From Gemmatimonadota bacterium (GTDB lineage Bacteria > Gemmatimonadota > Gemmatimonadetes > Gemmatimonadales > GWC2-71-9), in assembly GCA_003221895.1 (NCBI GenBank), contig QHUJ01000115.1, forward strand, positions 1-43,000: a stretch of DNA of 43,000 nucleotides, written 5' to 3'. A program made the position numbers and the translations under genes. Below are positions 29,801-37,633 of the stretch, piece after piece. Each line of letters begins with the position of its first letter. Position 1 is the first letter of the stretch. The notes under the pieces are model-generated. The model saw only the letters and a program-made list of their open reading frames with translations, made no database searches and was not told the DNA's origin.

Positions 29801-31137
29801 CGCACTAGGTGGAACGTCGTCTGGCGCCGCAGAATCCAGCGCATCTGCCCATCGGTCCCGAGCTCGGCATCCTCTTCCTGAGCGGAGCGGACGGGTTGGT
29901 TGCCCCATTCGGGAACCGGCGTTGTCGCCTGGAGCTCGATCGAGAACCATGTGCCGGCGAGCAGCGGCACATCCCCCCGACCCGGCATCCCTTCCTGGTG
30001 ATCCCACAGGCCGATGAGTGGGCCGGCACCATGCCCGCGGTCCCCGATAGGATGCGTGTAGATCGTCCCGTTGATGCCGGCGGCGCGCATCGTGGCGAGC
30101 GTCGCCGCCAACACCTCGTTGCCGGAGCGGCCCGGCCGCATCTCGGCGAGCAACAGGTCCTGTAACCGGTTGGAGTTGAGCAACGCGCGCTTCAGTCCTT
30201 CAGGCGCGTCGCTTTCCCCATCGCGGAGCACGTAACCCATGTGCTGCGTGTCGGTGTTGAGGCCGAGCGCCGTAATGCCGAAATCGCAGTGCAGCACGTC
30301 CCCGCGTTGAATCACCACCGTATCGACGCCGGTCAGGTCCTGACCGCGTCGTTGCACGTCCACGTCGGTATGGAACCAGGTGCCGAGGCCCAGATCGTTC
30401 ACGCGCTGCCGCATCCACCAGGCGACGTCATCCGGCGTGGTCTTGCCTGGGGTGATCACCTGGTTCGAGAACGCGGTATCGATGACCGCCCACACGACCT
30501 CCATCATGCGGCGATAGACCGGCAACATTCCCGGCGCACGAAGCGCCTGATAATCGAGCGGCAGCCGGTCGGGCCGCACCACGCGCTGGAGGTACCCCGG
30601 TGGTAAGGCGCGAGAAAGCTGCTCCCATTCGCCGGCGGACAGCCCGTCCGAGAAGGCGTGCGTGTACGAGATGTCGACCGCGATGGTTTTCGGATTGCGC
30701 TCGCGCACCAGCTTCGCGAGCAGATCCCACTGCCCCTGTCCCACCAGCTCGGGCCGCCGCCCGATGGTGGGGTCGACTGTGTCCCGGGCTACGTAGGCCT
30801 CGTAGACGCCACCCTGCGAGCCGCCGCCCAGTGCCAGGCGCTCGATTCCCTTCGATCCGCGGTCGGTAAAGACGTAGATCGTGCGGCGCCGGGCGAACAT
30901 GGTGGTGGGTGAAACGAGGGACCAGAAGACCGGATCCTCGTTGTACTCTCGCATGGCCACGATCCACATCTCCACGCCGTTCTGCCGCATGAGGCGGGGC
31001 AGCACCGAATCGACGCGGTATTGCAGCCACCGCTGCTGCACCGCTGCCTGCTCACGCAGCGTTCCGAGGGGACGCGCGGGTGTAGCGGAAAGCGTGGGGC
31101 CCTGGAGCAGGAGCGCGACGAGGAGTAGCGACGTCAC
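29797..31137 (-). CDS. Secreted M24-family metallopeptidase (Xaa-Pro aminopeptidase-like)
   Basis: A 446-residue protein with a signal peptide (MTSLLLVALLLQGPTLSATPA), so probably periplasmic. The N-terminal creatinase-like domain includes LMRQNGVEMWIVAMREYNED. The C-terminal pita-bread domain supplies the dinuclear metal site: CDFGITALGLNTDTQHMGYV (two Asp), YTHPIGDRGHGAGP (His), GTWFSIELQATTP (Glu) and a last Glu in RSAQEEDAEL. The set appears complete, so it should be active. GTG 31137 overlaps the DUF423 stop (GTGA); upstream in-frame sequence is non-family. The natural peptide substrate is unknown; family members remove N-terminal residues preceding proline. Confidence 0.9.
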   Translation of the reverse strand: MTSLLLVALLLQGPTLSATPARPLGTLREQAAVQQRWLQYRVDSVLPRLMRQNGVEMWIVAMREYNEDPVFWSLVSPTTMFARRRTIYVFTDRGSKGIERLALGGGSQGGVYEAYVARDTVDPTIGRRPELVGQGQWDLLAKLVRERNPKTIAVDISYTHAFSDGLSAGEWEQLSRALPPGYLQRVVRPDRLPLDYQALRAPGMLPVYRRMMEVVWAVIDTAFSNQVITPGKTTPDDVAWWMRQRVNDLGLGTWFHTDVDVQRRGQDLTGVDTVVIQRGDVLHCDFGITALGLNTDTQHMGYVLRDGESDAPEGLKRALLNSNRLQDLLLAEMRPGRSGNEVLAATLATMRAAGINGTIYTHPIGDRGHGAGPLIGLWDHQEGMPGRGDVPLLAGTWFSIELQATTPVPEWGNQPVRSAQEEDAELGTDGQMRWILRRQTTFHLVR

Positions 31138-31514
31138 TGCGAGAATCCACCTTTCACGGCGGCGTAGGCCAGCAATGCCCAGCCGGCGAGGAAGCACAGT
31201 CCGCCCAGCGGAGTGATGGCGCCGAGCCAGCGCGTCCCCGTGAGTGCCAGCGCGTAGAGACTTCCCGAGAACAGCAGCGTGCCGGCGATGAACAGCCAAC
31301 CGGCAACGCGCGGGGTTGAGTCAGGCGAGCGCACCGCGGCGATCGCCACGACGAACAATGCGAGTGCGTGATACATCTGGTAGCGGCTGCCGGTCTCGAA
31401 AACGGCGAGCAGGTCGGGACCAAGGCGCGCACGGAGCGCGTGCGCCCCGAATGCTCCAGCTGCCACAGCGACGAATGCCGAGATGCTGCCTGCGAGGGCA
31501 AATCCCTTATCCAT
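31134..31514 (-). CDS. DUF423 family membrane protein
   Basis: A 126-residue inner-membrane protein with four hydrophobic helices. The DUF423 hallmark GAFGAHALRARL is near the N-terminus, followed by ETGSRYQMYHALALF, GTLLFSGSLYALALTG and ITPLGGLCFLAGW. The family is widespread and its function unknown. ATG 31514 overlaps the preceding gene by eight bases, and the stop overlaps the peptidase GTG, placing it in the seven-gene operon. Length and all motifs are normal. Confidence 0.93.
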   Translation of the reverse strand: MDKGFALAGSISAFVAVAAGAFGAHALRARLGPDLLAVFETGSRYQMYHALALFVVAIAAVRSPDSTPRVAGWLFIAGTLLFSGSLYALALTGTRWLGAITPLGGLCFLAGWALLAYAAVKGGFSQ

Positions 31515-31905
31515 CGATGCGGCGGCCGGTGACCTCCACTCGATGCAGACGCTCGATGCGACCCGATCCGCCCACGAACGCCGATGCGCCCCAGCTCACG
31601 AGGCTCACGATGATCGCGCCGAGTGTCGCGGAGAACAGGCCGGCGACGTGGAATCCCGAGACGAGCCAGGCGACGAGCGAGAGCGAGATGCCGTTTACCA
31701 CCAGGATGAACAGTCCCAGCGTCACGACGGTCAGCGGCAGCGTGAGGATGATGAGAATCGGCCGGATGACGGCATTCACGAGGCCCAGGAGCAGTGCGGA
31801 GACGATGAGCGCCGAAGGTCCAGTGAAGTCGATCCCGGGGAGCAGCTGATCCGCGACCCACAGGCCGAGGGCGGTGATCAGCAGCCGGATGAGGAATCCT
31901 CTCAT
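31507..31905 (-). CDS. PF04020 four-helix membrane protein (phage holin family annotation)
   Basis: A 132-residue protein with four transmembrane segments: FLIRLLITALGLWVADQLLP, SALIVSALLLGLVNAVIRPI, a LTLPLTVVTLGLFILVVNGI block and a last helix from VAGLFSATLGAIIVSLVSWG. The NAVIRP-LTLP motif is typical of PF04020 proteins, commonly labelled phage holin family although they are chromosomal and not lysis proteins. ATG 31905 starts the first helix; an upstream ATG-less extension to 31953 is not needed. It appears to be the first gene of the minus-strand operon. No clear promoter is seen in the 132 bases upstream. Confidence 0.9.
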   Translation of the reverse strand: MRGFLIRLLITALGLWVADQLLPGIDFTGPSALIVSALLLGLVNAVIRPILIILTLPLTVVTLGLFILVVNGISLSLVAWLVSGFHVAGLFSATLGAIIVSLVSWGASAFVGGSGRIERLHRVEVTGRRIDG

Positions 31906-32037
31906 GGCGCTGAAGATAACCTTCGGTACCGCAGCCGTCCTGGAGGGTATCACACATCCGAATAGCCAGATCGACCGCCGTCGCTCTCCTCATTCTTGTT
32001 GCAATCGCACGCTTCCCGGCGCATCATGCCGCGGTCC

Positions 32038-32523
32038 TTATGGCGCTGACGCTAACCTGCCGGCGACGAAGCGCGCGGTCATCCCGGGGCGGGCCTGAAC
32101 CCCGAGTTTCGCGTCGATGAGAATGGATCCGGAGAGGGAGTCTGTACCGGCCCAGGCGAGTGAAACGCCGGCAAACGGGCCCAGATCCACCGGCCAGCCG
32201 CTCACGATCGCTTGCTCGGGCTGGCCGAACCAATTCACTGCCAGCGTATCGTGCCGCGGCGCCCGGAACGTTATCCGTCCTCGAAACACACACTCGCGGC
32301 CAAGGACCACCGTCGTCGTGTCGAGCACGATGTCGCCCAGCCGAAACCGATCGCTCATTTGCGGGGCGTCCGGGAACGTGATTGTGTCACCACGCGCTAC
32401 AACCCAATGGCCCGCGTAGGGGACGGAGTACCGTTTCAGCCGGTCGAACTGATGGCCGGAGCAGGGATTCGGCGGCCCGCACGCGGTCGCCACCAGCGCC
32501 ACTGCGACGAGCACCCGCGGCAT
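32038..32523 (-). CDS. Lipoprotein of unknown function
   Basis: A 161-residue protein with a lipobox (VATAC, Cys15), so lipid-anchored. The mature part is beta-rich, with FRLGDIVLDTTTVVLG, RITFRAPRHDTLAV and a late GILIDA-type strand (SGSILIDAKLGVQA). Two more cysteines (NPCSGH and RECVF) could pair. I do not recognise a family. The ATG at 32523 shares one base with the stop of the smaller lipoprotein upstream (TGATG), so the two form a small operon driven from 32783-32812. The 132 bases beyond its stop hold nothing that I can identify. Confidence 0.7.
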   Translation of the reverse strand: MPRVLVAVALVATACGPPNPCSGHQFDRLKRYSVPYAGHWVVARGDTITFPDAPQMSDRFRLGDIVLDTTTVVLGRECVFRGRITFRAPRHDTLAVNWFGQPEQAIVSGWPVDLGPFAGVSLAWAGTDSLSGSILIDAKLGVQARPGMTARFVAGRLASAP

Positions 32524-32753
32524 CAATGCTCCGACGTGTCCCTCGCGACCGTGTCAGCTTGCCTCACGCGCGCACTCGTCGAATCGGCCGCTCTCATGGC
32601 GCTGCCGACCGCGCGGGCGTTCGGGATTTTCGAGTTGGCGAGGATACTGTCCTTTTGGCGCTCGGTGAGGGTGTCGCGGGCGGTCTGGTCGGACTTGCCC
32701 GAGCCACAACCCATTGCGAGAGCAAGACAAACGAGGGCACCTGGGAATCTCAT
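32523..32753 (-). CDS. Small lipoprotein of unknown function
   Basis: A 76-residue protein with a clear lipoprotein signal (CLALAMGCGSGK, Cys16). The mature 60 residues are charged, Ser/Thr-rich and likely helical or disordered (DTLTERQKDSILANSKIPNA). No family is recognised. ATG 32753 has GGAG nine bases upstream and lies about 22 bases from a predicted transcription start, so expression is plausible. It overlaps the next lipoprotein gene by one base. Confidence 0.65.
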   Translation of the reverse strand: MRFPGALVCLALAMGCGSGKSDQTARDTLTERQKDSILANSKIPNARAVGSAMRAADSTSARVRQADTVARDTSEH

Positions 32754-32782
32754 ATATTGGGCTCCGTTGGTAACGCCGCAAC

Positions 32783-32812
32783 TTTATAGGGTTCGGATTC
32801 AATTGCAACCAA
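32783..32812 (-). promoter_or_regulatory. Candidate sigma-70-like promoter for the two-lipoprotein operon
   Basis: Read on the minus strand, TTGGTT (32812-32807) and TATAAA (32788-32783) are separated by 18 bases. The start codon at 32753 follows about 30 bases after the -10 box. The AT-rich segment stands out in otherwise GC-rich DNA. Confidence 0.45.
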
Positions 32813-32831
32813 GTCCCGACTCGGAGCTCTC

Positions 32832-33620
32832 ATGCGTCGCTTGCCGCTCGCTGCCGCGCTCCTGTTGCTCGCGTCCTGCAGCCGCCCATCCCTCACCGAG
32901 CGTTTGGTAAACGCGAAGTGGGTTGACCTCACGTACCCGTTTGATTCGACCACCATTTACTGGCCGACGGCTCAGCCCTTCCATCTCACCGTGGTCTCGG
33001 CGAAACGCATGCCGGGCGGTTGGTACTACGCGGCCAACAACTTCGCGGCCGCTGAGCACGGCGGCACCCATCTCGACGCTCCCGTACATTTCGTCGAGAA
33101 GCGGCACACCACGGACGAGATCCCGCTCAGCCAATTGATCGCTCCGGCCGTGGTCATCGATGTGAAACGGCAAACCGATTCGAGCGTCGATTACCGGGTC
33201 CACCAATCCGACATCATCTCGTGGGAAGCGGCGCATGGAGACATTCCGGAAGGCACCATCGTGCTGATCCGGACAGGATGGGGAAGCCGCTGGCCGGACC
33301 GCGCGCGCTACCTCGGCACCACCAAGACGGGCGCCGCGGCGGTCGCCGAGCTCCACTTTCCCGGTCTCGATCTGGACGCGGCCCGCTTGCTCGTGCGGCG
33401 CCGGGTCGCCGCGGTGGGGATCGATTCACCGAGCATCGATTACGGCCAATCCACGACCTACCAGGTGCACCGCCGCCTGTTCGCCTCGAATGTGCCCGCG
33501 TTCGAGAACGTGGCGCATTTGGACGAGCTCCCCGTCACGGGCGCGTTCGTGATCGCGCTGCCGATGAAGATCAAGGGCGGGAGCGGCGGGCCGCTGCGGA
33601 TAGTGGCGCTGCTGCCTTAA
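32832..33620 (+). CDS. Cyclase-family lipoprotein (kynurenine-formamidase-like hydrolase)
   Basis: A 262-residue lipoprotein (LLLASC, Cys16) with the cyclase-family (PF04199) metal motif AEHGGTHLDAPVHF (His76, His80, Asp82). A conserved start (WVDLTYPFDSTTIYWP), a central GTIVLIRTGWGSRW, and a late VAAVGIDSPSIDYGQS containing conserved family positions complete the fold. Members hydrolyse amides or act on cyclic substrates, kynurenine formamidase being best known. Lipidation suggests a periplasmic or surface role that differs from the cytoplasmic enzyme. The gene is divergent from the small lipoproteins. Its TAA overlaps the stop of the convergent aminotransferase at 33617-33620. Confidence 0.9.
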   Translation: MRRLPLAAALLLLASCSRPSLTERLVNAKWVDLTYPFDSTTIYWPTAQPFHLTVVSAKRMPGGWYYAANNFAAAEHGGTHLDAPVHFVEKRHTTDEIPLSQLIAPAVVIDVKRQTDSSVDYRVHQSDIISWEAAHGDIPEGTIVLIRTGWGSRWPDRARYLGTTKTGAAAVAELHFPGLDLDAARLLVRRRVAAVGIDSPSIDYGQSTTYQVHRRLFASNVPAFENVAHLDELPVTGAFVIALPMKIKGGSGGPLRIVALLP

Positions 33621-34909
33621 GCCGGCAGCCCCTTCCGCAGCACATCCTCCATGACTTCGCAGAAGCGATCGATCTCCGCGAGGGTCGTGTAGACGTTGGG
33701 CGTGATCCGCAAGCAATTGAACTCCGGATGCGCGATCGGCGTGACGATGATGCGATGCTTGTCGAACATGAATGTGGCAAGCTTGCCGACATCGAGTTGG
33801 CCCGGCGTGAACGAAGCGAGCCCGCACGATTGGGCAGGGTCGTACGGCGTCAGAACCTTGACGCCGGGCAGCCGCTCCAGCCGCTTGGCCCAGCGATCGC
33901 GCAAAAACCGCAGCCGCGCCGCCTTACGCTCGGGTCCAATGCCGTCCAGGAAGTCCAGCGCTTCCACGATCGCGTTGTGATTTGCGGCCGGATGCGTGCC
34001 GATCTCCTCGAACTTGCGGATGTTCTCGTTCATCTCCGGCGGGGCGGCCATCATCGGCCAGATCTTCCCGATTTTCGTCCGGCGCACATACAGGAAACCG
34101 GTGCCGATCGGCGCCGTGAGCCATTTGTGGAGACTGGTCCCGTAGTAGTCGCAGTCGAGCTCATCGCGCGTGAAGGGGAACTGCGCATAGGCATGCGCGC
34201 CATCGACGATCACCTCGAGGCCTTTGGCGCGCCCCAGCTGGCAGATCTTCTTGATGGGGAAGATCTGGCCGGTGAGGTTCGTGATGTGGCAGACATGGAT
34301 GACTTTGGTGCGCGGCGTTATGGCTGCTTCGATGCGGCGCGCCAGGTCGTCCTGTGACGGCGGCGGGACCGGGAACGTAATCTGCTTGAGCACAATGCCG
34401 TCGCGCCGCTCGCGCTGCTTCCACGTCGTGATCATGCGCGGGTAATCCTGCGTCGTCGTCAGGACTTCATCGCCGCGCTCCAGCGGCATCCCCAGCTGCA
34501 CGATTTCGAGGGCTTCGCTCGCATTGCGGGTGATCGCCATCTCCTCCGGATCGCAGCCGAAGCTGGCCGCGAGCCGGCGCCGTACCGCCTCGATCTCCGG
34601 CTCGATCCAGGCCCACATCGTGATCGCCGGCGCCTGATTCGAGACGGCCAGATAGCGTTGAAACGCGGCATTGACGACGCGCGGGCTCGGCGCCACCCCG
34701 CCGTTGTTGAGATTGACCATGCCGCGATCGATGTCGAACGCCTGCTGGATCTCGCGCCAGAAATCCTCGTCCTGGGCGATGTCTTCGGGCGTGCGTCCAT
34801 TCAGACCACGCACGGTTGGCGTGATGCGCGCGAGTGCGTCGCTCTTGAGCGCGGCCAGGGAGGCGCTCGCGGCAAACAGCGACTGGAGGAAATGGCGACG
34901 GTTGGGCAT
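33617..34909 (-). CDS. Tat-exported class V aminotransferase-fold PLP enzyme
   Basis: A 430-residue PLP enzyme with a Tat leader (NRRHFLQSLFAASASLAAL), unusual for a fold-I enzyme but common in this lineage. The class V features are clear: NLNNGGVAPSPRVV at the N-terminus, AITRNASEALEIVQLG, VCHITNLTGQIFPIKKI, VDGAHAYAQFPF with the PLP Asp/His, and TSLHKWLTAPIGTGFLY with the Schiff-base lysine. It resembles isopenicillin-N-epimerase and cysteine-desulfurase-like exported enzymes; the substrate is unknown. ATG 34909 shares one base with the stop of the DUF2784 gene. Confidence 0.92.
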   Translation of the reverse strand: MPNRRHFLQSLFAASASLAALKSDALARITPTVRGLNGRTPEDIAQDEDFWREIQQAFDIDRGMVNLNNGGVAPSPRVVNAAFQRYLAVSNQAPAITMWAWIEPEIEAVRRRLAASFGCDPEEMAITRNASEALEIVQLGMPLERGDEVLTTTQDYPRMITTWKQRERRDGIVLKQITFPVPPPSQDDLARRIEAAITPRTKVIHVCHITNLTGQIFPIKKICQLGRAKGLEVIVDGAHAYAQFPFTRDELDCDYYGTSLHKWLTAPIGTGFLYVRRTKIGKIWPMMAAPPEMNENIRKFEEIGTHPAANHNAIVEALDFLDGIGPERKAARLRFLRDRWAKRLERLPGVKVLTPYDPAQSCGLASFTPGQLDVGKLATFMFDKHRIIVTPIAHPEFNCLRITPNVYTTLAEIDRFCEVMEDVLRKGLPA

Positions 34910-35277
34910 TAGAGGCCTCGCATCAGACGGCGGACGACGACGGCGTACGTGATAACGTTGACGACAAGCACCGCGGTGCCGAGCACCACCTGAATCCGCG
35001 GCGTGAGACCGGCCGGGTAAATCGCCGGCACCAGATAATGCTCGACAAAGCCACCACTGTAACCCTGCTGCCCCGCCCGCATCCGGAGGGAGTTCTCCAG
35101 CGGCGTAAGCGGGCAGATCCAGCCATTGTACTCGATCAGTACACCCCACACCGCGCAGGGCACGTGCAGCACGGCAACCCAGCGCCAGCGCCATGCAAGA
35201 AAGCCGCCGCACACAATGAAGACAATGAAGAGTGCGTGGACGACGACGACGGCGTTCGCCAGCAGCCGATAGACCAC
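34909..35277 (-). CDS. DUF2784 family membrane protein
   Basis: A short integral membrane protein with three hydrophobic helices: LLANAVVVVHALFIVFIVCG, HVPCAVWGVLIEYNGWICPL and a C-terminal VVLGTAVLVVNVITYAVVV. The DUF2784 hallmark EYNGWICPLTPLENSLR is intact, followed by GYSGGFVEHYLVPAIYP. Function unknown. A TTG at 35295 would start the frame six codons earlier, but it lies in the T-tract of the upstream terminator, so GTG 35277 is the better start. The stop shares a base with the aminotransferase ATG (TAATG). Confidence 0.88.
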   Translation of the reverse strand: MVYRLLANAVVVVHALFIVFIVCGGFLAWRWRWVAVLHVPCAVWGVLIEYNGWICPLTPLENSLRMRAGQQGYSGGFVEHYLVPAIYPAGLTPRIQVVLGTAVLVVNVITYAVVVRRLMRGL

Positions 35278-35290
35278 GCGTAGGTAATAA

Positions 35291-35330
35291 AACAAACCCC
35301 CCCGTCCGGCCAGAGCCGGACGGGGGGGGG
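35291..35330 (-). terminator. Strong rho-independent terminator of the upstream lipoprotein gene
   Basis: On the minus strand GTCCGGC and GCCGGAC, extended by a run of C and a matching run of G, form a stem of about 14 bp with a four-base loop. The tract TTTGTTTTATT follows directly. It lies 27 bases after the stop of the lipoprotein at 35358. Confidence 0.88.
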
Positions 35331-35357
35331 CAAAATGCTGTCGCTTGTGGAGCCTGT

Positions 35358-36491
35358 TTAGGCGCCCAGGACCCCGATCGCGGGACCGAGGATTCCCTCG
35401 AAGATCGAGGTGACGCCGCCGGCAGCTGATCCCAGTGCATCCAGGGCCGCGTTGTCGTCGGCACTGAGGCCGTCGGCGTCCGCGCCCTGGCAGGTGAGGG
35501 TAAAGCTGTTCGACGTCCCGGTCACGCTACACGTCGCGTACAGGCCGCCGTCCACCTTCGACGTGACCGTGCCACTTACGTCGCTGCCGTTCACGTCCAA
35601 CGCGCCATCGAGCGTAATTACTTCGCCGGCGTGCTCGAAGCGGAACGAAATCCGCAGGCTGAGCGTCGTCTGAGTGAGCGTCACGCGCTGCCAGTTGCGC
35701 ACGTGTATTTCGTGGGAGTTGACGTCGAACGAGACATCTTCGGTGACGCTGACGCTGGTCGTTGAGCCGGAGGCCGAGATCGCGCCGCTGAAGCGGAGCG
35801 AATCGGGAGATCCAGCGGCATTCGTGATGTATCCGGCAGTCGTGATCTTGACCGACGAGGCCGACTGGCTCGTCAGGGTCACGGTGTAATCGACGTACAC
35901 GGGCGTGCCACCGACGCCGGCCACGATGACGTGCACCTTCGGTTGGCTGGCGCTGCCCTCATCCTTCAAATCGATGTACCCCACCTCCGTTCCTGGAGCG
36001 GGTCCCGCCGGCTGGAGGGTGAGCGGGTCGATCGCATACAGAATGAACCGCACACCATTGCCCGGGGCTCCGGTGCGCGCCGTGGTGTCGTATTGGAGCG
36101 TGGTGAAATCCCACTCGAACGTCTTGCCGACGAAGGCCGGCGGGAACAGCGCGGCGACGGCATTCACGCTCATCTCCGGCTTCAGCAGCCGGGCGAACAC
36201 GCGGGCCGCATCGATCCGGCGCGCATACGGCTGCAGCCGCGTCGAGTGGTCCAGCGGGTTCGTGGAGCCAGCCAGGGCGAGCGCCGCGAGTGGCGCAGGA
36301 GCCGACGGGGTGATCGATCCTGACACCGAACTCAGGCTCTGCAGCGGCGCCGCGTTGAACACCGTGCCCAGAGCAGCCAGCTCCGCGGCCGTGGCCTGAG
36401 GGTTGGCAGGCGACTTCGGAGCGACGGAGTTATCGGAACACGCGGCAGCGAGTAAGGCGAGCGCCATGCCGCCACCAAGGAGCAACCGCAT
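35358..36491 (-). CDS. Large lipoprotein of unknown function, Ser/Thr/Ala-rich
   Basis: A 377-residue lipoprotein (LALLAAACSD, Cys18) with a low-complexity stretch after the anchor and then a mostly beta-strand body. Strand pairs such as VGYIDLKDEGSASQPKVHVI and VYVDYTVTLTSQSASSVKIT suggest a beta-sandwich or beta-solenoid. Two late cysteines (LYATCSVTG, FTLTCQGAD) may form a disulfide. I recognise no family, although similar proteins are common as 'hypothetical' in Gemmatimonadota. ATG 36491 has GGAGG just upstream; a longer in-frame start to 36569 adds non-signal residues. It has its own strong terminator, so it is probably a single-gene transcript. Confidence 0.8.
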   Translation of the reverse strand: MRLLLGGGMALALLAAACSDNSVAPKSPANPQATAAELAALGTVFNAAPLQSLSSVSGSITPSAPAPLAALALAGSTNPLDHSTRLQPYARRIDAARVFARLLKPEMSVNAVAALFPPAFVGKTFEWDFTTLQYDTTARTGAPGNGVRFILYAIDPLTLQPAGPAPGTEVGYIDLKDEGSASQPKVHVIVAGVGGTPVYVDYTVTLTSQSASSVKITTAGYITNAAGSPDSLRFSGAISASGSTTSVSVTEDVSFDVNSHEIHVRNWQRVTLTQTTLSLRISFRFEHAGEVITLDGALDVNGSDVSGTVTSKVDGGLYATCSVTGTSNSFTLTCQGADADGLSADDNAALDALGSAAGGVTSIFEGILGPAIGVLGA

Positions 36492-36580
36492 ACGGCCTCC
36501 AGAAAAGAAAGTGGGGACGAACGTGAACTCTGCATGCGCCGCGACCGGGATCGCTGTGACCTCCCGCACGCCGCGTGAGG

Positions 36581-37633
36581 CTAGGCGATTACTCCACCAC
36601 CGAGTAGGCGTTCACCGGCGTCGTACAGCACGCCCGACTGCCCCGGTGCGATCGCCCGAACCGGCTCGGCGAGCCGAAGCGCGATGCGGCCGTCGCCATG
36701 AGCAGCAATCGTGCCGGGCACGGCGCGCGCGCGATAGCGGCACTGCACCCACACCACGTCACCTGGCGCGAGCGGATCGGCGAGCCAGTTGACCTCTTCG
36801 AGGGACACCTCGTGTCCGAACAACTCCGCGCTGCGTCCGACGACGACCTCGCGGGTCGCGGGGCGAATCGCGACGACGTACAGCGGCTCCGCATATCCGC
36901 CCGGCAGGCCGCGGCGCTGGCCGACGGTGTAACGCGCGAAGCCGTCGTGCTCGCCGATGACGTCGCCGCTCGTCGTGACCAGCGGCCCGGGCGTGAGCGC
37001 GGGCGCATCGGCCGGAAGATGCCGCTCGAGCACGGCGACGTAATCGTCATCGGGCACGAAGCAGATCTCGACCGACTCGGGCTTCTCGGCCGTGACGAGT
37101 CCCAGCTTGCGCGCGGCGGCGCGCGTCTCTTCCTTGGTGAGCGCTCCGACGGGCGTGAGCATGCGCCCGACGACGGCGCGGTCGATGCCCCAGAGGAAAT
37201 ACGACTGGTCCTTGGCGCGGTCGCGGCCGCGGTACAGCGCGCCGCCCTCCGCGATCGCGTAATGGCCCGTCGCGATGGCGTCGCAATCGAGCGCGTCGGC
37301 GTGATAGAGGAAATCGCGGAACTTCGTGAATGAATTGCAGCGCACGCAGGGAATCGGCGTGCGGCCGCGCGAGTATTCCGCCACGAAATTGTCGATCACA
37401 TCGTGCCCGAAGCGATCCTCGAGGTTCAGCACGTAGTGCGGGATCCCGAGCTTGTGCGCCACCAGCTTCGCGTCGGTGATGGAATCGAGCGAGCAGCACG
37501 GCCGATCGGGGACGCTGTCGCCGTAGCAGAACAGCTTCATCGTCGCGCCGATGACCTCGTGTCCCTGCTCGACGAGCAGTGCGGCGGCGACTGAACTGTC
37601 GACGCCGCCAGACATTGCGACGAGAACCTTCAT
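36581..37633 (-). CDS. mnmA: tRNA-specific 2-thiouridylase MnmA
   Basis: Transfers sulfur to U34 of tRNA Glu, Gln and Lys. The 350-residue protein has the ATP pyrophosphatase loop VAMSGGVDSSVAAALL, GATMKLFCYGD, CCSLDSITDAKLVAHKLGIP, the catalytic cysteine in TPIPCVRCNSFTKF, ATGHYAI, KDQSYFLWGI and the second catalytic cysteine in SVEICFVPDDDY. The C-terminal beta-barrel has GQRRGLPGG and ends in a shortened form. The unusual double cysteine CCSLDS is typical of the deep-branching MnmA subtype. ATG 37633 overlaps the cysteine desulfurase stop (ATGA), pairing the sulfur donor with its acceptor. Confidence 0.96.
   Translation of the reverse strand: MKVLVAMSGGVDSSVAAALLVEQGHEVIGATMKLFCYGDSVPDRPCCSLDSITDAKLVAHKLGIPHYVLNLEDRFGHDVIDNFVAEYSRGRTPIPCVRCNSFTKFRDFLYHADALDCDAIATGHYAIAEGGALYRGRDRAKDQSYFLWGIDRAVVGRMLTPVGALTKEETRAAARKLGLVTAEKPESVEICFVPDDDYVAVLERHLPADAPALTPGPLVTTSGDVIGEHDGFARYTVGQRRGLPGGYAEPLYVVAIRPATREVVVGRSAELFGHEVSLEEVNWLADPLAPGDVVWVQCRYRARAVPGTIAAHGDGRIALRLAEPVRAIAPGQSGVLYDAGERLLGGGVIA

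Noticed and set aside
31507-31905. Phage lysis holin
   Set aside because: The LTLPLTVVTLG motif belongs to the PF04020 chromosomal family and no endolysin or phage gene is nearby.
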